Positions 39,275 through 48,356 of a DNA stretch of 64,000 nt are shown piece after piece (position 1 is the stretch's first letter; each line of letters starts with the position of its first letter). The DNA comes from Pseudomonas benzenivorans (GTDB lineage: Bacteria; Pseudomonadota; Gammaproteobacteria; Pseudomonadales; Pseudomonadaceae), in NCBI RefSeq assembly GCF_033547155.1, contig NZ_CP137892.1, positions 3,534,001 to 3,598,000 on the forward strand. The letters run 5' to 3'. Position numbers and translations under genes: made by a program. A model generated the notes under the pieces. The model saw only the letters and a list, made by a program, of their open reading frames with translations, was not told where the DNA came from and ran no database searches.

Positions 39275-39390
39275 AGGAAGCCCCGCGGCGGTCGTAGCGA
39301 CTGTCACGGAACTTCCCAACCAGAAGCGCTTCGTCCACCCCGGCCACAAGCACGGTGGGCGAACCTACAGATGAGGAGTGACTCGCCACG

Positions 39391-40401
39391 ATGCTTAGTT
39401 TCATCGCCAGACGCCTGGGGCTGCTGATCCCCACCTTCTTCGGCGTCACCCTGCTGACCTTCGCGCTGATCCGCATGATCCCCGGCGACCCGGTGGAAGT
39501 GATGATGGGCGAACGCCGGGTCGACCCCGAGATGCACGCCCAGGCCATGGAGCGCCTGGGCCTGAACAAGCCGCTGTATGCCCAGTACCTGGACTACATC
39601 GGCAACCTGGCCCGGGGCGACCTGGGCGAGTCGCTGCGCACCCGCGAAAGCGTGTGGCACGAATTCCTCACCCTGTTCCCCGCCACCCTGGAGCTGGCCC
39701 TGGCCGCCCTGCTGTTCGCCGGCAGCCTGGGCCTGGTGGCCGGGGTGATCGCCGCACTCAAGCGCGGCTCGCTGTTCGACCACGGGGTGATGGGCATCTC
39801 CCTGGCCGGCTACTCCATGCCGATCTTCTGGTGGGGCCTGCTGCTGATCATGTTCTTCTCCGTGGGCCTGGGCTGGACCCCGGTGTCCGGGCGCATCGAC
39901 CTGCTCTACGACATCGAACCGCGCACCGGCTTCATGCTGATCGACACCCTGCTCTCCGACGAGGAAGGCGCCTTCCTCGACGCCCTGCAGCACCTGATCC
40001 TGCCGGCCATCGTGCTGGGCACCATCCCCCTGGCGGTGATCGCCCGCATGACCCGCTCGGCGATGCTCGAGGTGCTGCGCGAGGACTACGTGCGCACCGC
40101 GCGGGCCAAGGGCCTGTCGCCGGCCCGGGTGGTGTTCGTGCATGGCCTGCGCAACGCGCTGATCCCGGTGCTCACCGTGTTCGGCCTGCAGGTCGGCACC
40201 CTGCTGGCCGGCGCGGTGCTGACCGAGACCATCTTCTCCTGGCCGGGCATCGGCAAGTGGCTGATCGAGTCGATCGGCGCCCGCGACTACCCGGTGGTGC
40301 AGAACGGCATCCTGCTGATCGCCTGCCTGGTGATCCTGGTCAACTTCGTGGTGGACATCCTCTACGGCCTGGCCAACCCCCGCATTCGCCATCAGCGCTG
40401 A
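39391..40401 (+). CDS. dppB: DppB, dipeptide ABC transporter permease
   Basis: 336 residues, six transmembrane helices. The opening RRLGLLIPTFFGVTLLTFAL and RMIPGDPV are typical of DppB/OppB; the EAA loop (DYVRTARAKGLSPARVVFVH) near residue 232-251 contacts the ATPases. GAGGAG lies 12-17 bp before the ATG. First gene of dppBCDF, 116 bp after dppA4; that gap shows no convincing promoter. Confidence 0.95.
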   Translation: MLSFIARRLGLLIPTFFGVTLLTFALIRMIPGDPVEVMMGERRVDPEMHAQAMERLGLNKPLYAQYLDYIGNLARGDLGESLRTRESVWHEFLTLFPATLELALAALLFAGSLGLVAGVIAALKRGSLFDHGVMGISLAGYSMPIFWWGLLLIMFFSVGLGWTPVSGRIDLLYDIEPRTGFMLIDTLLSDEEGAFLDALQHLILPAIVLGTIPLAVIARMTRSAMLEVLREDYVRTARAKGLSPARVVFVHGLRNALIPVLTVFGLQVGTLLAGAVLTETIFSWPGIGKWLIESIGARDYPVVQNGILLIACLVILVNFVVDILYGLANPRIRHQR

Positions 40402-40414
40402 GGAGAACCGGACC

Positions 40415-41326
40415 ATGAATGCTTCCACCGACATCCCGGTCATCGACCAGAGCCTGCTCTACCCCTCGCCGCTCAAGGAGTTCTGGCAGGCCTTCGCCCA
40501 CAACAAGGGCGCGGTCGCCGGCCTGCTGTTCATGCTGCTGATCCTGTTCTGCGCGCTGTTCGCCCCCTGGGTGGCGCCGCACGATCCCAGCGAGCAGTAC
40601 CGCGACTTCCTCCTGACCCCGCCGGCGTGGCTGGAGGGCGGCCAGGCGCAGTTCCTCCTCGGCACCGACGAGCTGGGCCGCGACCTGCTCTCGCGGCTGA
40701 TGCACGGCGCCCGCCTGTCGCTGCTGATCGGCCTGTCCTCGGTGCTGCTGTCGCTGATCCCGGGCATCCTCCTGGGCCTGGTCGCCGGTTTCTTCCCGCA
40801 CCTGCTGGGTCCCTCGATCATGCGCCTGATGGACGTGATGCTGGCCCTGCCCTCGCTGCTGCTGGCGGTGGCCATCGTCGCCATCCTCGGCCCGGGGCTG
40901 ATCAACACGGTGATCGCCATCGCCATCGTCTCGCTGCCGGCCTACGTGCGCCTGACCCGGGCCGCGGTGATGGGCGAGGTGGGCCGCGATTACGTCACCG
41001 CCTCGCGCCTGGCCGGCGCCGGCCTGGGCCGCCTGATGTTCGTCATCGTGCTGCCCAACTGCATGGCGCCGCTGATCGTCCAGGCCACCCTGAGCTTCTC
41101 CTCGGCGATCCTCGACGCCGCCGCCCTGGGCTTCCTCGGCCTCGGCGTGCAACCGCCGACCCCGGAGTGGGGCACCATGCTGGCCTCGGCCCGCGACTAC
41201 ATCGAGCGCGCCTGGTGGGTGGTGTCGCTGCCCGGCCTGACCATCCTGCTCAGCGTGCTGGCGATCAACCTGATGGGCGACGGGCTGCGCGACGCCCTCG
41301 ACCCGAAACTCAAGAACGCCGTCTGA
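40415..41326 (+). CDS. dppC: DppC, dipeptide ABC transporter permease
   Basis: 303 residues, with an N-terminal OppC_N helix ([20 protein letters not shown]) and five further helices. EAA loop [19 protein letters not shown] near residue 190-208. Pairs with DppB in the inner membrane. Starts 13 bp after dppB, preceded by GAGGAG. Confidence 0.95.
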   Translation: MNASTDIPVIDQSLLYPSPLKEFWQAFAHNKGAVAGLLFMLLILFCALFAPWVAPHDPSEQYRDFLLTPPAWLEGGQAQFLLGTDELGRDLLSRLMHGARLSLLIGLSSVLLSLIPGILLGLVAGFFPHLLGPSIMRLMDVMLALPSLLLAVAIVAILGPGLINTVIAIAIVSLPAYVRLTRAAVMGEVGRDYVTASRLAGAGLGRLMFVIVLPNCMAPLIVQATLSFSSAILDAAALGFLGLGVQPPTPEWGTMLASARDYIERAWWVVSLPGLTILLSVLAINLMGDGLRDALDPKLKNAV

Positions 41327-41336
41327 GGAGCCGCCC

Positions 41337-42311
41337 ATGAGCCTGCTAGCAATCAACAATCTCAGCGTGCGCTTCGGCGACGCCAAGGCGGTACCGGTGG
41401 TCGACGGCCTGGATATCAGCGTCGACCACGGCGAGGTGCTGGCCATAGTCGGCGAGTCCGGTTCCGGCAAGTCGGTGACCATGATGGCGCTGATGGGCCT
41501 GATCGAGGCTCCCGGCATCGTCAGCGCCGACAGCCTGCAGTTCGACGGCACCGACATGCTGCGCCTGAAGGGCAAGCAGCGCCGGCACATCGTCGGCAAG
41601 GACCTGTCGATGGTCTTCCAGGACCCGATGACCGCGCTCAATCCCAGCTTCACCGTGGGCTTCCAGATCGAGGAGGTGCTGCACCAGCACCTCGGCCTCA
41701 AGGGCCAGGCGGCCCGCCAGCGGGCCCTCGAACTGCTCGAGAAGGTGGAGATCCCCGCCGCCGCCAGCCGCCTGAAGGCCTATCCGCACCAGCTCTCCGG
41801 CGGCATGAGCCAGCGCGTGGCGATCGCCATGGCGATCGCCGCCGAACCCAAGCTGCTGATCGCCGACGAACCGACCACGGCCCTGGACGTGACCATCCAG
41901 GCGCAGATCATGGAGCTGCTGCTGGGCCTGCAGCGCGAACAGGACATGGCCCTGGTGCTGATCACCCACGACCTGGCCGTGGTCGCCGAAACCGCCCAGC
42001 GGGTCTGCGTGATGTACGCCGGCCAGGCGGTGGAGGTGGGCGCCGTGCCGCAGCTGTTCGACGCCCCCACCCACCCCTACACCGAGGCGCTGCTCAAGGC
42101 GATCCCCGAGCACAGCCTCGGTGCCCGGCGTCTGGCCACCCTGCCCGGCATAGTGCCCGGGCGCTACGACCGCCCCACCGGCTGCCTGCTGGCCCCACGC
42201 TGCCCCTATGCCCAGGCCCGCTGCCGCGAGCAGCGGCCGGCCCTGGAGCCCCATGAGCGCGGCGCGGTGCGCTGCTTCTTTCCCCTCAACCTGAATGCCG
42301 AGGTGGCCTGA
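41337..42311 (+). CDS. dppD: DppD, dipeptide ABC transporter ATPase
   Basis: 324 residues. Walker A GESGSGKS near residue 38-45, signature LSGGMSQRV near 155, Walker [14 protein letters not shown]. The oligopeptide C-terminal extension has the cysteine cluster [14 protein letters not shown], which binds an iron-sulphur cluster in DppD/OppD relatives. Its TGA overlaps the dppF ATG by one base. Confidence 0.95.
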   Translation: MSLLAINNLSVRFGDAKAVPVVDGLDISVDHGEVLAIVGESGSGKSVTMMALMGLIEAPGIVSADSLQFDGTDMLRLKGKQRRHIVGKDLSMVFQDPMTALNPSFTVGFQIEEVLHQHLGLKGQAARQRALELLEKVEIPAAASRLKAYPHQLSGGMSQRVAIAMAIAAEPKLLIADEPTTALDVTIQAQIMELLLGLQREQDMALVLITHDLAVVAETAQRVCVMYAGQAVEVGAVPQLFDAPTHPYTEALLKAIPEHSLGARRLATLPGIVPGRYDRPTGCLLAPRCPYAQARCREQRPALEPHERGAVRCFFPLNLNAEVA

Positions 42312-43300
42312 TGAGCGCGCCTGCGTCCGCCGCTAATGTCCTCACCGCCCGCGACCTGACCCGCCACTACGGCGTGTCGCGCGGCCTGTTCCAGCCCAGC
42401 GCCCGGGTCCAGGCGCTCAACGGCGTGTCCTTCGACCTGGCCGCCGGCAAGACCCTGGCCGTGGTCGGCGAATCCGGCTGCGGCAAGTCGACCCTGGCCC
42501 GCGCCCTGACCCTGATCGAGGAACCCAGCTCGGGCAGCCTGCAGATCGCCGGCCAGGAAGTCGCCGGCGCCAGCAAGGCCCAGCGCGCGCAGCTGCGCCG
42601 CGACGTGCAGATGGTGTTCCAGAACCCCTATGCCTCGCTCAACCCGCGGCAGAAGATCGGCGACCAGCTCGGCGAGCCCCTGCTGATCAACACCCGGCTG
42701 TCGCGCGGCGAACGGCGGGAACGGGTGCAGGCGATGATGCAGCAGGTCGGCCTGCGCCCGGAGCACTACCAGCGCTACCCGCACATGTTCTCCGGCGGCC
42801 AGCGCCAGCGCATCGCCCTGGCCCGGGCGATGATGCTGCAGCCCAAGGTGCTGGTGGCCGACGAGCCCACCTCGGCGCTGGACGTATCGATCCAGGCCCA
42901 GGTGCTCAACCTGTTTATGGACTTACAAGAACAATACGGGACCGGCTACGTGTTCATCTCCCACAACCTCTCGGTGGTGCGCCACGTCGCCGACGAGGTG
43001 CTGGTGATGTACCTCGGCCGCCCGGTGGAGATGGGCCCCAGCGAAGCGATCTACGCCCGCCCGCTGCACCCCTACACCCAGGCCCTGCTCTCGGCCACTC
43101 CGGCCATCCACCCCGATCCGCTCAAGCCGAAGATCAAGATCGCCGGCGAACTGCCCAACCCCCTCGATCCGCCCGCGGGCTGCGCCTTCCATCAGCGCTG
43201 CCCCCATGCGACCGAGCGCTGCCGCAGCGAACTGCCGCCACTGCGCCTGCTCGATACCCGGCAGGTGGCCTGCCACCACGCGGAAACGATCAATGGCTGA
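42311..43300 (+). CDS. dppF: DppF, dipeptide ABC transporter ATPase
   Basis: 329 residues. Walker A GESGCGKST near residue 53-61, signature FSGGQRQRIALAR near 159, Walker B VLVADEPTSALDVS. C-terminal oligopeptide domain with CAFHQRCPHATERC cysteines. Last gene of the transporter operon; the strong hairpin at 43326 follows 25 bp later. Confidence 0.95.
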   Translation: MSAPASAANVLTARDLTRHYGVSRGLFQPSARVQALNGVSFDLAAGKTLAVVGESGCGKSTLARALTLIEEPSSGSLQIAGQEVAGASKAQRAQLRRDVQMVFQNPYASLNPRQKIGDQLGEPLLINTRLSRGERRERVQAMMQQVGLRPEHYQRYPHMFSGGQRQRIALARAMMLQPKVLVADEPTSALDVSIQAQVLNLFMDLQEQYGTGYVFISHNLSVVRHVADEVLVMYLGRPVEMGPSEAIYARPLHPYTQALLSATPAIHPDPLKPKIKIAGELPNPLDPPAGCAFHQRCPHATERCRSELPPLRLLDTRQVACHHAETING

Positions 43301-43325
43301 AGCGCCCACCACAGACTGACGGCAC

Positions 43326-43361
43326 ACGGAATTCACCGGGCTTACTCCCGGTGAATTCCGT
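43326..43361. terminator. Bidirectional terminator between dppF and pxpC
   Basis: Perfect 15-bp stem, ACGGAATTCACCGGG / CCCGGTGAATTCCGT, with a CTTACT loop, lies between the convergent genes and ends 2 bp before the pxpC stop. It should end both transcripts. Confidence 0.8.
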
Positions 43362-43362
43362 T

Positions 43363-44283
43363 CTAGCGTCCGAAAAAGCGGTAGAAGGCGCGCAGCTCGG
43401 CCTGGGCATCGACGACGCTGACCGGGGTGAAGCGCAGCGCCTGGTGGGGCGGGCACTGGGCCAGGCGGTACTGGTCGAGCGGGTGCAGCCAGCCGAGGAT
43501 CGGGTAGCCGCCCATGGTCTGGTGGTCGGCCTGGAGAATGATCGGCTGACCGTCCGCCGGCACCTGGATCGCCCCCCGCGCCACCCCCAGCGACCATTGC
43601 CGGCGTGGCGCCGTCATGGCTTCGCCCTGCAGCCGCGCGCCCATGCGGTCGGACTGCGGGCTGAGTTGCCAGGTCCGGGCGAAGAAGCCCTGCACCTGCT
43701 CCTCGCCGAAGTCGCTCGCATCGCCGCCGGTGATCACCCGCAGCAAGGGCATGGCGCGGTAGTCGGGCCGATAGCGCCAGGGCACGCTGAGGCCGCCGCC
43801 GAGGCTGGCCGGCCGACACGCCAGCAGGTCGCCGGCGCGCAGCGGCTCGCCCGTGCCGTGCAGGCCGCCGAGGCCCTCGCGCTGCTGGGCGCTGACGCTG
43901 CCGAGCAGCGCCGCGGCCTGAAAACCGCCGGCCACCGCCAGGTAGGCGCGCTGACCACTGCGGACGTAATCAAGCTTGAGGCGCTGGCCGGCGCGGATGG
44001 CGAAGCGCGACCAGGGCGGCAGCGGCGCGTCGTCCAGGGTCGCGGCAACCTCGGCGCCGGTGAGCGCCAGCCAGGTATCCAGCTCGGCCTCCAGCTCGGC
44101 ATGCCCCAGGGCGATCTCCAGCAGCGGCGAGCCCCAGGGGTTATCCAGCAGGCGGTTGGCCCAGGCCGCCGCCTGCCCGTCCATGGGCCCGGCCGGCGAT
44201 ACGCCCAGATGCTGCCAGCCGTGACGGCCGCCATCCTGCAACAGGCTCAGGGGGCCGGGCTTGAGCACCCGCAAGCCACTCAC
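43363..44283 (-). CDS. pxpC: PxpC, 5-oxoprolinase subunit C (biotin-dependent carboxyltransferase-like)
   Basis: 306 residues of the KipA/AHS2 family (VLKPGPLSLLQDGGRHGWQH opening; FRVGPQSDRMG-like region QLSPQSDRMGARL near residue 200). With PxpB and PxpA it forms the ATP-dependent 5-oxoprolinase that turns pyroglutamate into glutamate. Coupled to pxpB by an ATGA overlap. Last gene of pxpA-pxpB-pxpC. Confidence 0.9.
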   Translation of the reverse strand: MSGLRVLKPGPLSLLQDGGRHGWQHLGVSPAGPMDGQAAAWANRLLDNPWGSPLLEIALGHAELEAELDTWLALTGAEVAATLDDAPLPPWSRFAIRAGQRLKLDYVRSGQRAYLAVAGGFQAAALLGSVSAQQREGLGGLHGTGEPLRAGDLLACRPASLGGGLSVPWRYRPDYRAMPLLRVITGGDASDFGEEQVQGFFARTWQLSPQSDRMGARLQGEAMTAPRRQWSLGVARGAIQVPADGQPIILQADHQTMGGYPILGWLHPLDQYRLAQCPPHQALRFTPVSVVDAQAELRAFYRFFGR

Positions 44284-44957
44284 AGCGGGCCGCCCTCGGC
44301 GCGAAAGGTCGCCTCATCCACCGCCACGAAGCGCACCCGGTCGCCGAGCAGCAGCGGGCAAGGCGGCTCCCGGCCGGCATCGAACAGGCGCCAGGGGCAC
44401 AGGCCGAGCAGGTGCCAGCCGCCCGGGGAGGCCTGGGGGTAGACCGCGGTCTGGCGTTCGGCGATGGCCAGGCTGCCGGCCGGCACCCGGGTACGTGGAC
44501 TGGCCCGGCGTGGCAGCACCAGGCGCTCGTGCAGCTCGCCGAGGTAGGCGAAGCCCGGGGCGAAGCCGATGGCGCCGACCCGGTACTCGGCAGCGCTGTG
44601 CAGCGCGACCACCTGCTCGACGCTCAGGCGGCACGAGCGCGCCACCGAGGTCAGGTCCTCGCCGGCGTACCAGATGGGGATATCATGCAGGCGCCCGTCG
44701 TCGTCGCCCAGGGCCTCGGCCAACCACAGGTCCAGCAGCGGGGTCAGGCGCGCGGTCAACTGCTCGTGGTCGGTGGCGCGCAGGTCGTAGTGCAGCAGCA
44801 GGCTGGTCCAGCCGGGCACCAGGTCCCGCAGCAGCGGCCCCAGCTCACTGCAGATACGCGCGGCCAGCCGGGCGATACGCTGCGGCAGGCGGCCGTCGGG
44901 GTGCTCGGCCAGCACCAGCAGCAGGGCTTCCGCGCCGGCCGGTTCGAGACGAATCAC
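44280..44957 (-). CDS. pxpB: PxpB, 5-oxoprolinase subunit B
   Basis: 225 residues of the KipI/AHS1 family; the conserved [20 protein letters not shown] and [20 protein letters not shown] regions are intact. Partner of PxpC in the oxoprolinase. Overlaps pxpA and pxpC by four bases each. Confidence 0.92.
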   Translation of the reverse strand: MIRLEPAGAEALLLVLAEHPDGRLPQRIARLAARICSELGPLLRDLVPGWTSLLLHYDLRATDHEQLTARLTPLLDLWLAEALGDDDGRLHDIPIWYAGEDLTSVARSCRLSVEQVVALHSAAEYRVGAIGFAPGFAYLGELHERLVLPRRASPRTRVPAGSLAIAERQTAVYPQASPGGWHLLGLCPWRLFDAGREPPCPLLLGDRVRFVAVDEATFRAEGGPL

Positions 44958-45700
44958 GCGGCGTCCAGCAGGGCCCGCAGGCGCCGCAGCACCGCCAGCG
45001 ACTCGGCATTGTCGCCATGCACGCAGAGGCTGTCGGCGCAGAGCTGCAGCGGCTTGCCGTCGATGTCGGCGAAGGGCTCGCCCTGGGCGATGGCCAGGGC
45101 CTGGTCGAGAATGCGCTGCGGCTCCTTGTGCACCGCATCGCTCAGGCGCCGCGGCGCCAGCTGGCCGTCGGCCAGGTAGGCACGATCGGCGAAGGCCTCG
45201 AACATCAAGGGCACGTCGGCGGCATCGGCAAACTCCAGCTCGCGGCGGTTGTCCGCCAGGGCCAGGACCATCAGCGGCAGGCCCTTGCGGTACAGGGCGC
45301 AGGCGTCGAGCACCGCGGCCAGCAGGGCATCGTCGCGCACCATATCGTTGTACAGCGCGCCATGGGGCTTGACGTAGGCCACCTGGGTGCCGGCGGCGCG
45401 GCAGAAGGCCTCCAGTGCGCCGAGCTGGTAGAGCACCAGCGCCGTCACCTCTTGCGGCGAGCAGTCGACATGGCGACGGCCGAAGCCGACCAGGTCGGGA
45501 TAGGAGGGATGAGCGCCGATACGCACCCCGTGCCGCACCGCCAGCTCGACGGTGCGCTGCATGGTCAGTGGGTCGGCGGCGTGAAAGCCGCAGGCCAGGT
45601 TGGCCTGATCGACCAGCGGCATGGCCAGCGCATCGTCGCCCATCTTCCAGGCGCCGAAGCTCTCGCCCATGTCGCAGTTCAGCAGTATTCGTCTGTTCAT
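44954..45700 (-). CDS. pxpA: PxpA, 5-oxoprolinase subunit A (LamB/YcsF family)
   Basis: 248 residues beginning NCDMGESFG, with [14 protein letters not shown] near residue 60-73 and [11 protein letters not shown] near 108-118, the conserved LamB/YcsF motifs. It opens the oxoproline ring with PxpBC. First gene of the operon; the 81 bp before it down to the reductase gene show no strong promoter. Confidence 0.93.
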   Translation of the reverse strand: MNRRILLNCDMGESFGAWKMGDDALAMPLVDQANLACGFHAADPLTMQRTVELAVRHGVRIGAHPSYPDLVGFGRRHVDCSPQEVTALVLYQLGALEAFCRAAGTQVAYVKPHGALYNDMVRDDALLAAVLDACALYRKGLPLMVLALADNRRELEFADAADVPLMFEAFADRAYLADGQLAPRRLSDAVHKEPQRILDQALAIAQGEPFADIDGKPLQLCADSLCVHGDNAESLAVLRRLRALLDAA

Positions 45701-45781
45701 GGAGACAAGCTTAGAGCCGAGCCGGCCCGACGAAAAGTCCGGCGCCGGCTTCGCTCGGCGAGCGCGGCCGGCGCCCGGCGA

Positions 45782-48151
45782 TCAGTAGACGTCGCGACGG
45801 TAGCGCCCGGCCTCGCGCAGCTGTTCCAGGGCGGCCCCGCCGAGGGTCTCGCGCAGCACCCGCTCGACCCCCGACGCCATGCCGTCCAGGCTGCCGCAGA
45901 CATAGATCGCCGCGCCCTGCTCCAGCCAGCGCCGCAGCTCGCCGGCCTGCTCGCCCAGGCGGTCCTGCACATAGACCTTGTGCGTCTGGTCGCGGGAGAA
46001 CGCCAGGTCCAGACGGGTCAGCTGGCCGCCGGCCAGCCAGGCCTGCAGCTCCTCGCGGCAGTAGAAGTCGTGAGCGACGTGGCGTTCACCGAACAGCAGC
46101 CAGTTGCGCCCCTGCCCTTTGGCGATACGTGCCTTGAGCAGGCCACGCAGCCCGGCCAGGCCGGTGCCGTTGCCGATCAGGATCAGCGGCCGGTCGTCGC
46201 GCGGCGGATGGAAGGCGCTGTTGGAACGCAGCCGGCCCCTCAACACCTGCCCCGGCTGCGCCTCGGCGGTCAGCCAGCCGGAGCCCAGACCGAGGGAACC
46301 GTCGGCGTGGCGCTCCTGGCGCACGATCAGCTCCAGCACGCCGTCGGCCGGCAGGGAGGCGATCGAGTAATCCCGCGGCTGCTGCTCGACCTGGTTGCGC
46401 GGCAGCAGTTCGAGGATGTCGCCGGCCTGCCAGTCGGCGCCGGGCGCGGGCTCGAGACGGACCAGATAGGTCGGTGCGCCGCTGCTGCCCGGGTTGAGGC
46501 ACTCGCGCCCCAGCAGCCGCCATTCGGCGAACGGCCGCTCCTGCAGCGGCGTGGCCCGTACGCCGGTGACGGCCGCGAGCTGGCGTTGCCAGGCGTCGAG
46601 GGCACCGCTGTCGCCGGCGTCCACCTCGACCGGGGCGAACAGGCTGTTGGCGCCCTGGCGTCCCAGCCAGTCATGCAGGCGGCGGGCGAAGCCGCAAAAC
46701 TGCTGGTACTGGCGGTCGCCCAGGGCCAGCACCGCGTAGCTCAACTCGCCCAAGGCCAACTCGGCGCCGAGCAACCGGCGCTCGAAGCCCCGGGCGCTGT
46801 CCGGGGCCTCGCCGTCGCCGAAGGTGCTGACCACGAACAGGGCGTTCTGCGCCTGGCGCAGACTGCGTTCGTCCAGCGTGGCCAGGGACTGCACGCTCAC
46901 CGGCAACCCGGCCGCCTGCAGTTGCCCGGCGGTTTGCCAGGCCAGCTGCTCGGCGAAACCGCTCTGGCTGGCGAAGCCGACCAGCCAGCCCGCACCGGGC
47001 CCGGTGCTCGGCGCGAAGGCGCCACGGGCACTCTGCGCCGCCCGCTTCTTGCGCCGGCGATCCAGGTAGAGCAGCCAGCCGGTGATGGCGAACAGCGGCA
47101 TGGCCAGGCTGGCCGCGAACATCAGGATGCGCCCGACCAGGCCGAAGTATTCGCCGGTGTGCAGGGCATAGACACTGTTAAGCAACTGGGCAGACCAAGA
47201 CTTGTCGGCGTAGCGCTCGTGCCGTACGACCCGACCGCTCTGCGGATCGAGCCGGAGCTGATTGAACGCGCGCGGATGCTCGGCATCGGCCAGCAGGTAG
47301 AACACCGTCGCCGGCTTGCCGGCCTCCGCCGGCAGACGCAGGTTCCAGACCGCCAGCTCGGGCCCGGTGGCGTTCTGCAGGTTGCGCCACAGCGCATCGT
47401 AGTCGACCTCGGTCACGCCCTCAGGCATCGCCGCCCCGCGCCCTTTGCCTGGGCCGGACTTGGCCTGGCGCGCCGTCGGTGCATCGCCGAGCAGGCGGGT
47501 CATGCCCTCGCGGTACCAGTCATAGGACCAGTACAGGCCGGTCAGGCCGGCCAGCAGGTAGAACAGCAGGCACCAGGTGCCGGCCACCGCATGCAGGTCC
47601 CAGTTGAAGGCGCGGCCGCGCTTGGCCCAGTCCAGGGTCAGCCAGGCGCGCCAGTTCAGCGCCCGGCGCGGCCAGCGCAGGTACAGCCCGGACAGGCAGA
47701 AGAACAGCAGCGCCAGGGTGCTGGCGGCGGTGATCTGCTTGCCGCTGTCGCCCATGGCGAGGAAGCGGTGCAGCTGCAGCATCAGACCGAAGAATGCCTG
47801 GCCATCGGGTTGGGCCAGCAGTTCGCCGCTGTAGGGATCGAAATAGCGCGCCGGGCCGCGACGCTCGCCCGGCGGCGGGGTGAAGAACACCCGAGCCGCG
47901 TTGCCGTCGCGGCTGTCGACCCACAGGCCGGATACGCTCTTGCCCTCGGCCGCCTCGATCCTCGCCACCCATTCGGCCGGGGCCAGCATCCCCGACTCGC
48001 GCACCTCGACCCGGAGCACCTGCGGGTTGAGGGCGCGCATGATCTCGCCTTCGAAGCTATAGAGCGCACCGGTCACGCCCATCAGGGCCAGAACCAGGCC
48101 GGCACTGATGCCGAACAACCAGTGCAGTTGAAACAAGGCTTTCTTGAACAT
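45782..48151 (-). CDS. PepSY-membrane / flavodoxin / NADPH-FAD reductase fusion, probable ferric-siderophore reductase
   Basis: 789 residues. Residues 1-370 form a PepSY-type membrane unit with four hydrophobic segments (about 10-35, 130-160, 190-215, 330-360) and conserved histidines that could bind haem; about 385-520 is a flavodoxin-like FMN domain ([15 protein letters not shown]), and 540-789 is an FAD/NADPH reductase ([23 protein letters not shown]; the YVCG end). It would move electrons from cytosolic NADPH across the inner membrane to reduce periplasmic ferric siderophore. It diverges from a PiuA-like receptor; in P. aeruginosa this neighbour is also next to piuA. Substrate not certain. 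Confidence 0.85.
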   Translation of the reverse strand: MFKKALFQLHWLFGISAGLVLALMGVTGALYSFEGEIMRALNPQVLRVEVRESGMLAPAEWVARIEAAEGKSVSGLWVDSRDGNAARVFFTPPPGERRGPARYFDPYSGELLAQPDGQAFFGLMLQLHRFLAMGDSGKQITAASTLALLFFCLSGLYLRWPRRALNWRAWLTLDWAKRGRAFNWDLHAVAGTWCLLFYLLAGLTGLYWSYDWYREGMTRLLGDAPTARQAKSGPGKGRGAAMPEGVTEVDYDALWRNLQNATGPELAVWNLRLPAEAGKPATVFYLLADAEHPRAFNQLRLDPQSGRVVRHERYADKSWSAQLLNSVYALHTGEYFGLVGRILMFAASLAMPLFAITGWLLYLDRRRKKRAAQSARGAFAPSTGPGAGWLVGFASQSGFAEQLAWQTAGQLQAAGLPVSVQSLATLDERSLRQAQNALFVVSTFGDGEAPDSARGFERRLLGAELALGELSYAVLALGDRQYQQFCGFARRLHDWLGRQGANSLFAPVEVDAGDSGALDAWQRQLAAVTGVRATPLQERPFAEWRLLGRECLNPGSSGAPTYLVRLEPAPGADWQAGDILELLPRNQVEQQPRDYSIASLPADGVLELIVRQERHADGSLGLGSGWLTAEAQPGQVLRGRLRSNSAFHPPRDDRPLILIGNGTGLAGLRGLLKARIAKGQGRNWLLFGERHVAHDFYCREELQAWLAGGQLTRLDLAFSRDQTHKVYVQDRLGEQAGELRRWLEQGAAIYVCGSLDGMASGVERVLRETLGGAALEQLREAGRYRRDVY

Positions 48152-48207
48152 GAGTGAGGCTCGGTACGGCGGGAGGTTGAGCGCCCAGGGCGCAACTTTG
48201 CGAATGA

Positions 48208-48237
48208 ATTCTATTTAACAAGACTAATCACTTGCAA
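48208..48237 (-). promoter_or_regulatory. Candidate iron-regulated promoter of the reductase gene
   Basis: On the minus strand TTGCAA (48237-48232), 18 bp, TAGAAT (48213-48208). The spacer has GATTAG-T-CTTGTT, a weak match (7 of 12) to the GATAAT-N-ATTATC Fur consensus. The -10 and its flank repeat those of the receptor promoter at 53297. Confidence 0.4.
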
Positions 48238-48297
48238 TCTGCTATTCGATTCCTGCCCTCTTCGCGGGGCTCCTCTTCAGCGACAAAGCGCAATAGG

Positions 48298-48311
48298 TTT
48301 GCATATGCAAA
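48298..48311. promoter_or_regulatory. Perfect 14-bp palindrome upstream of the PiuA-like receptor
   Basis: TTTGCATATGCAAA lies 46 bp before the GTG start; it runs on into ATGAGAGG, and GCAAATGAGA resembles half a Fur site. It may be a Fur or other operator for the receptor. Confidence 0.35.
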
Positions 48312-48356
48312 TGAGAGGAAATACCATTCGCGCTCTTTTTTATGGGGAGTCGCGCG

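Noticed and set aside
44261..48157. A plus-strand open frame of about 1,300 codons opposite pxpB, pxpA and the PepSY reductase
   Set aside because: It spans several clear minus-strand genes and the gaps between them and has low-complexity composition; a GC artefact.
48342..48356. ATG at 48342 as the start of the PiuA-like receptor
   Set aside because: No ribosome site precedes it, while GGGGAG precedes the GTG at 48357, which also gives a neater signal peptide. Kept as an alternative only.
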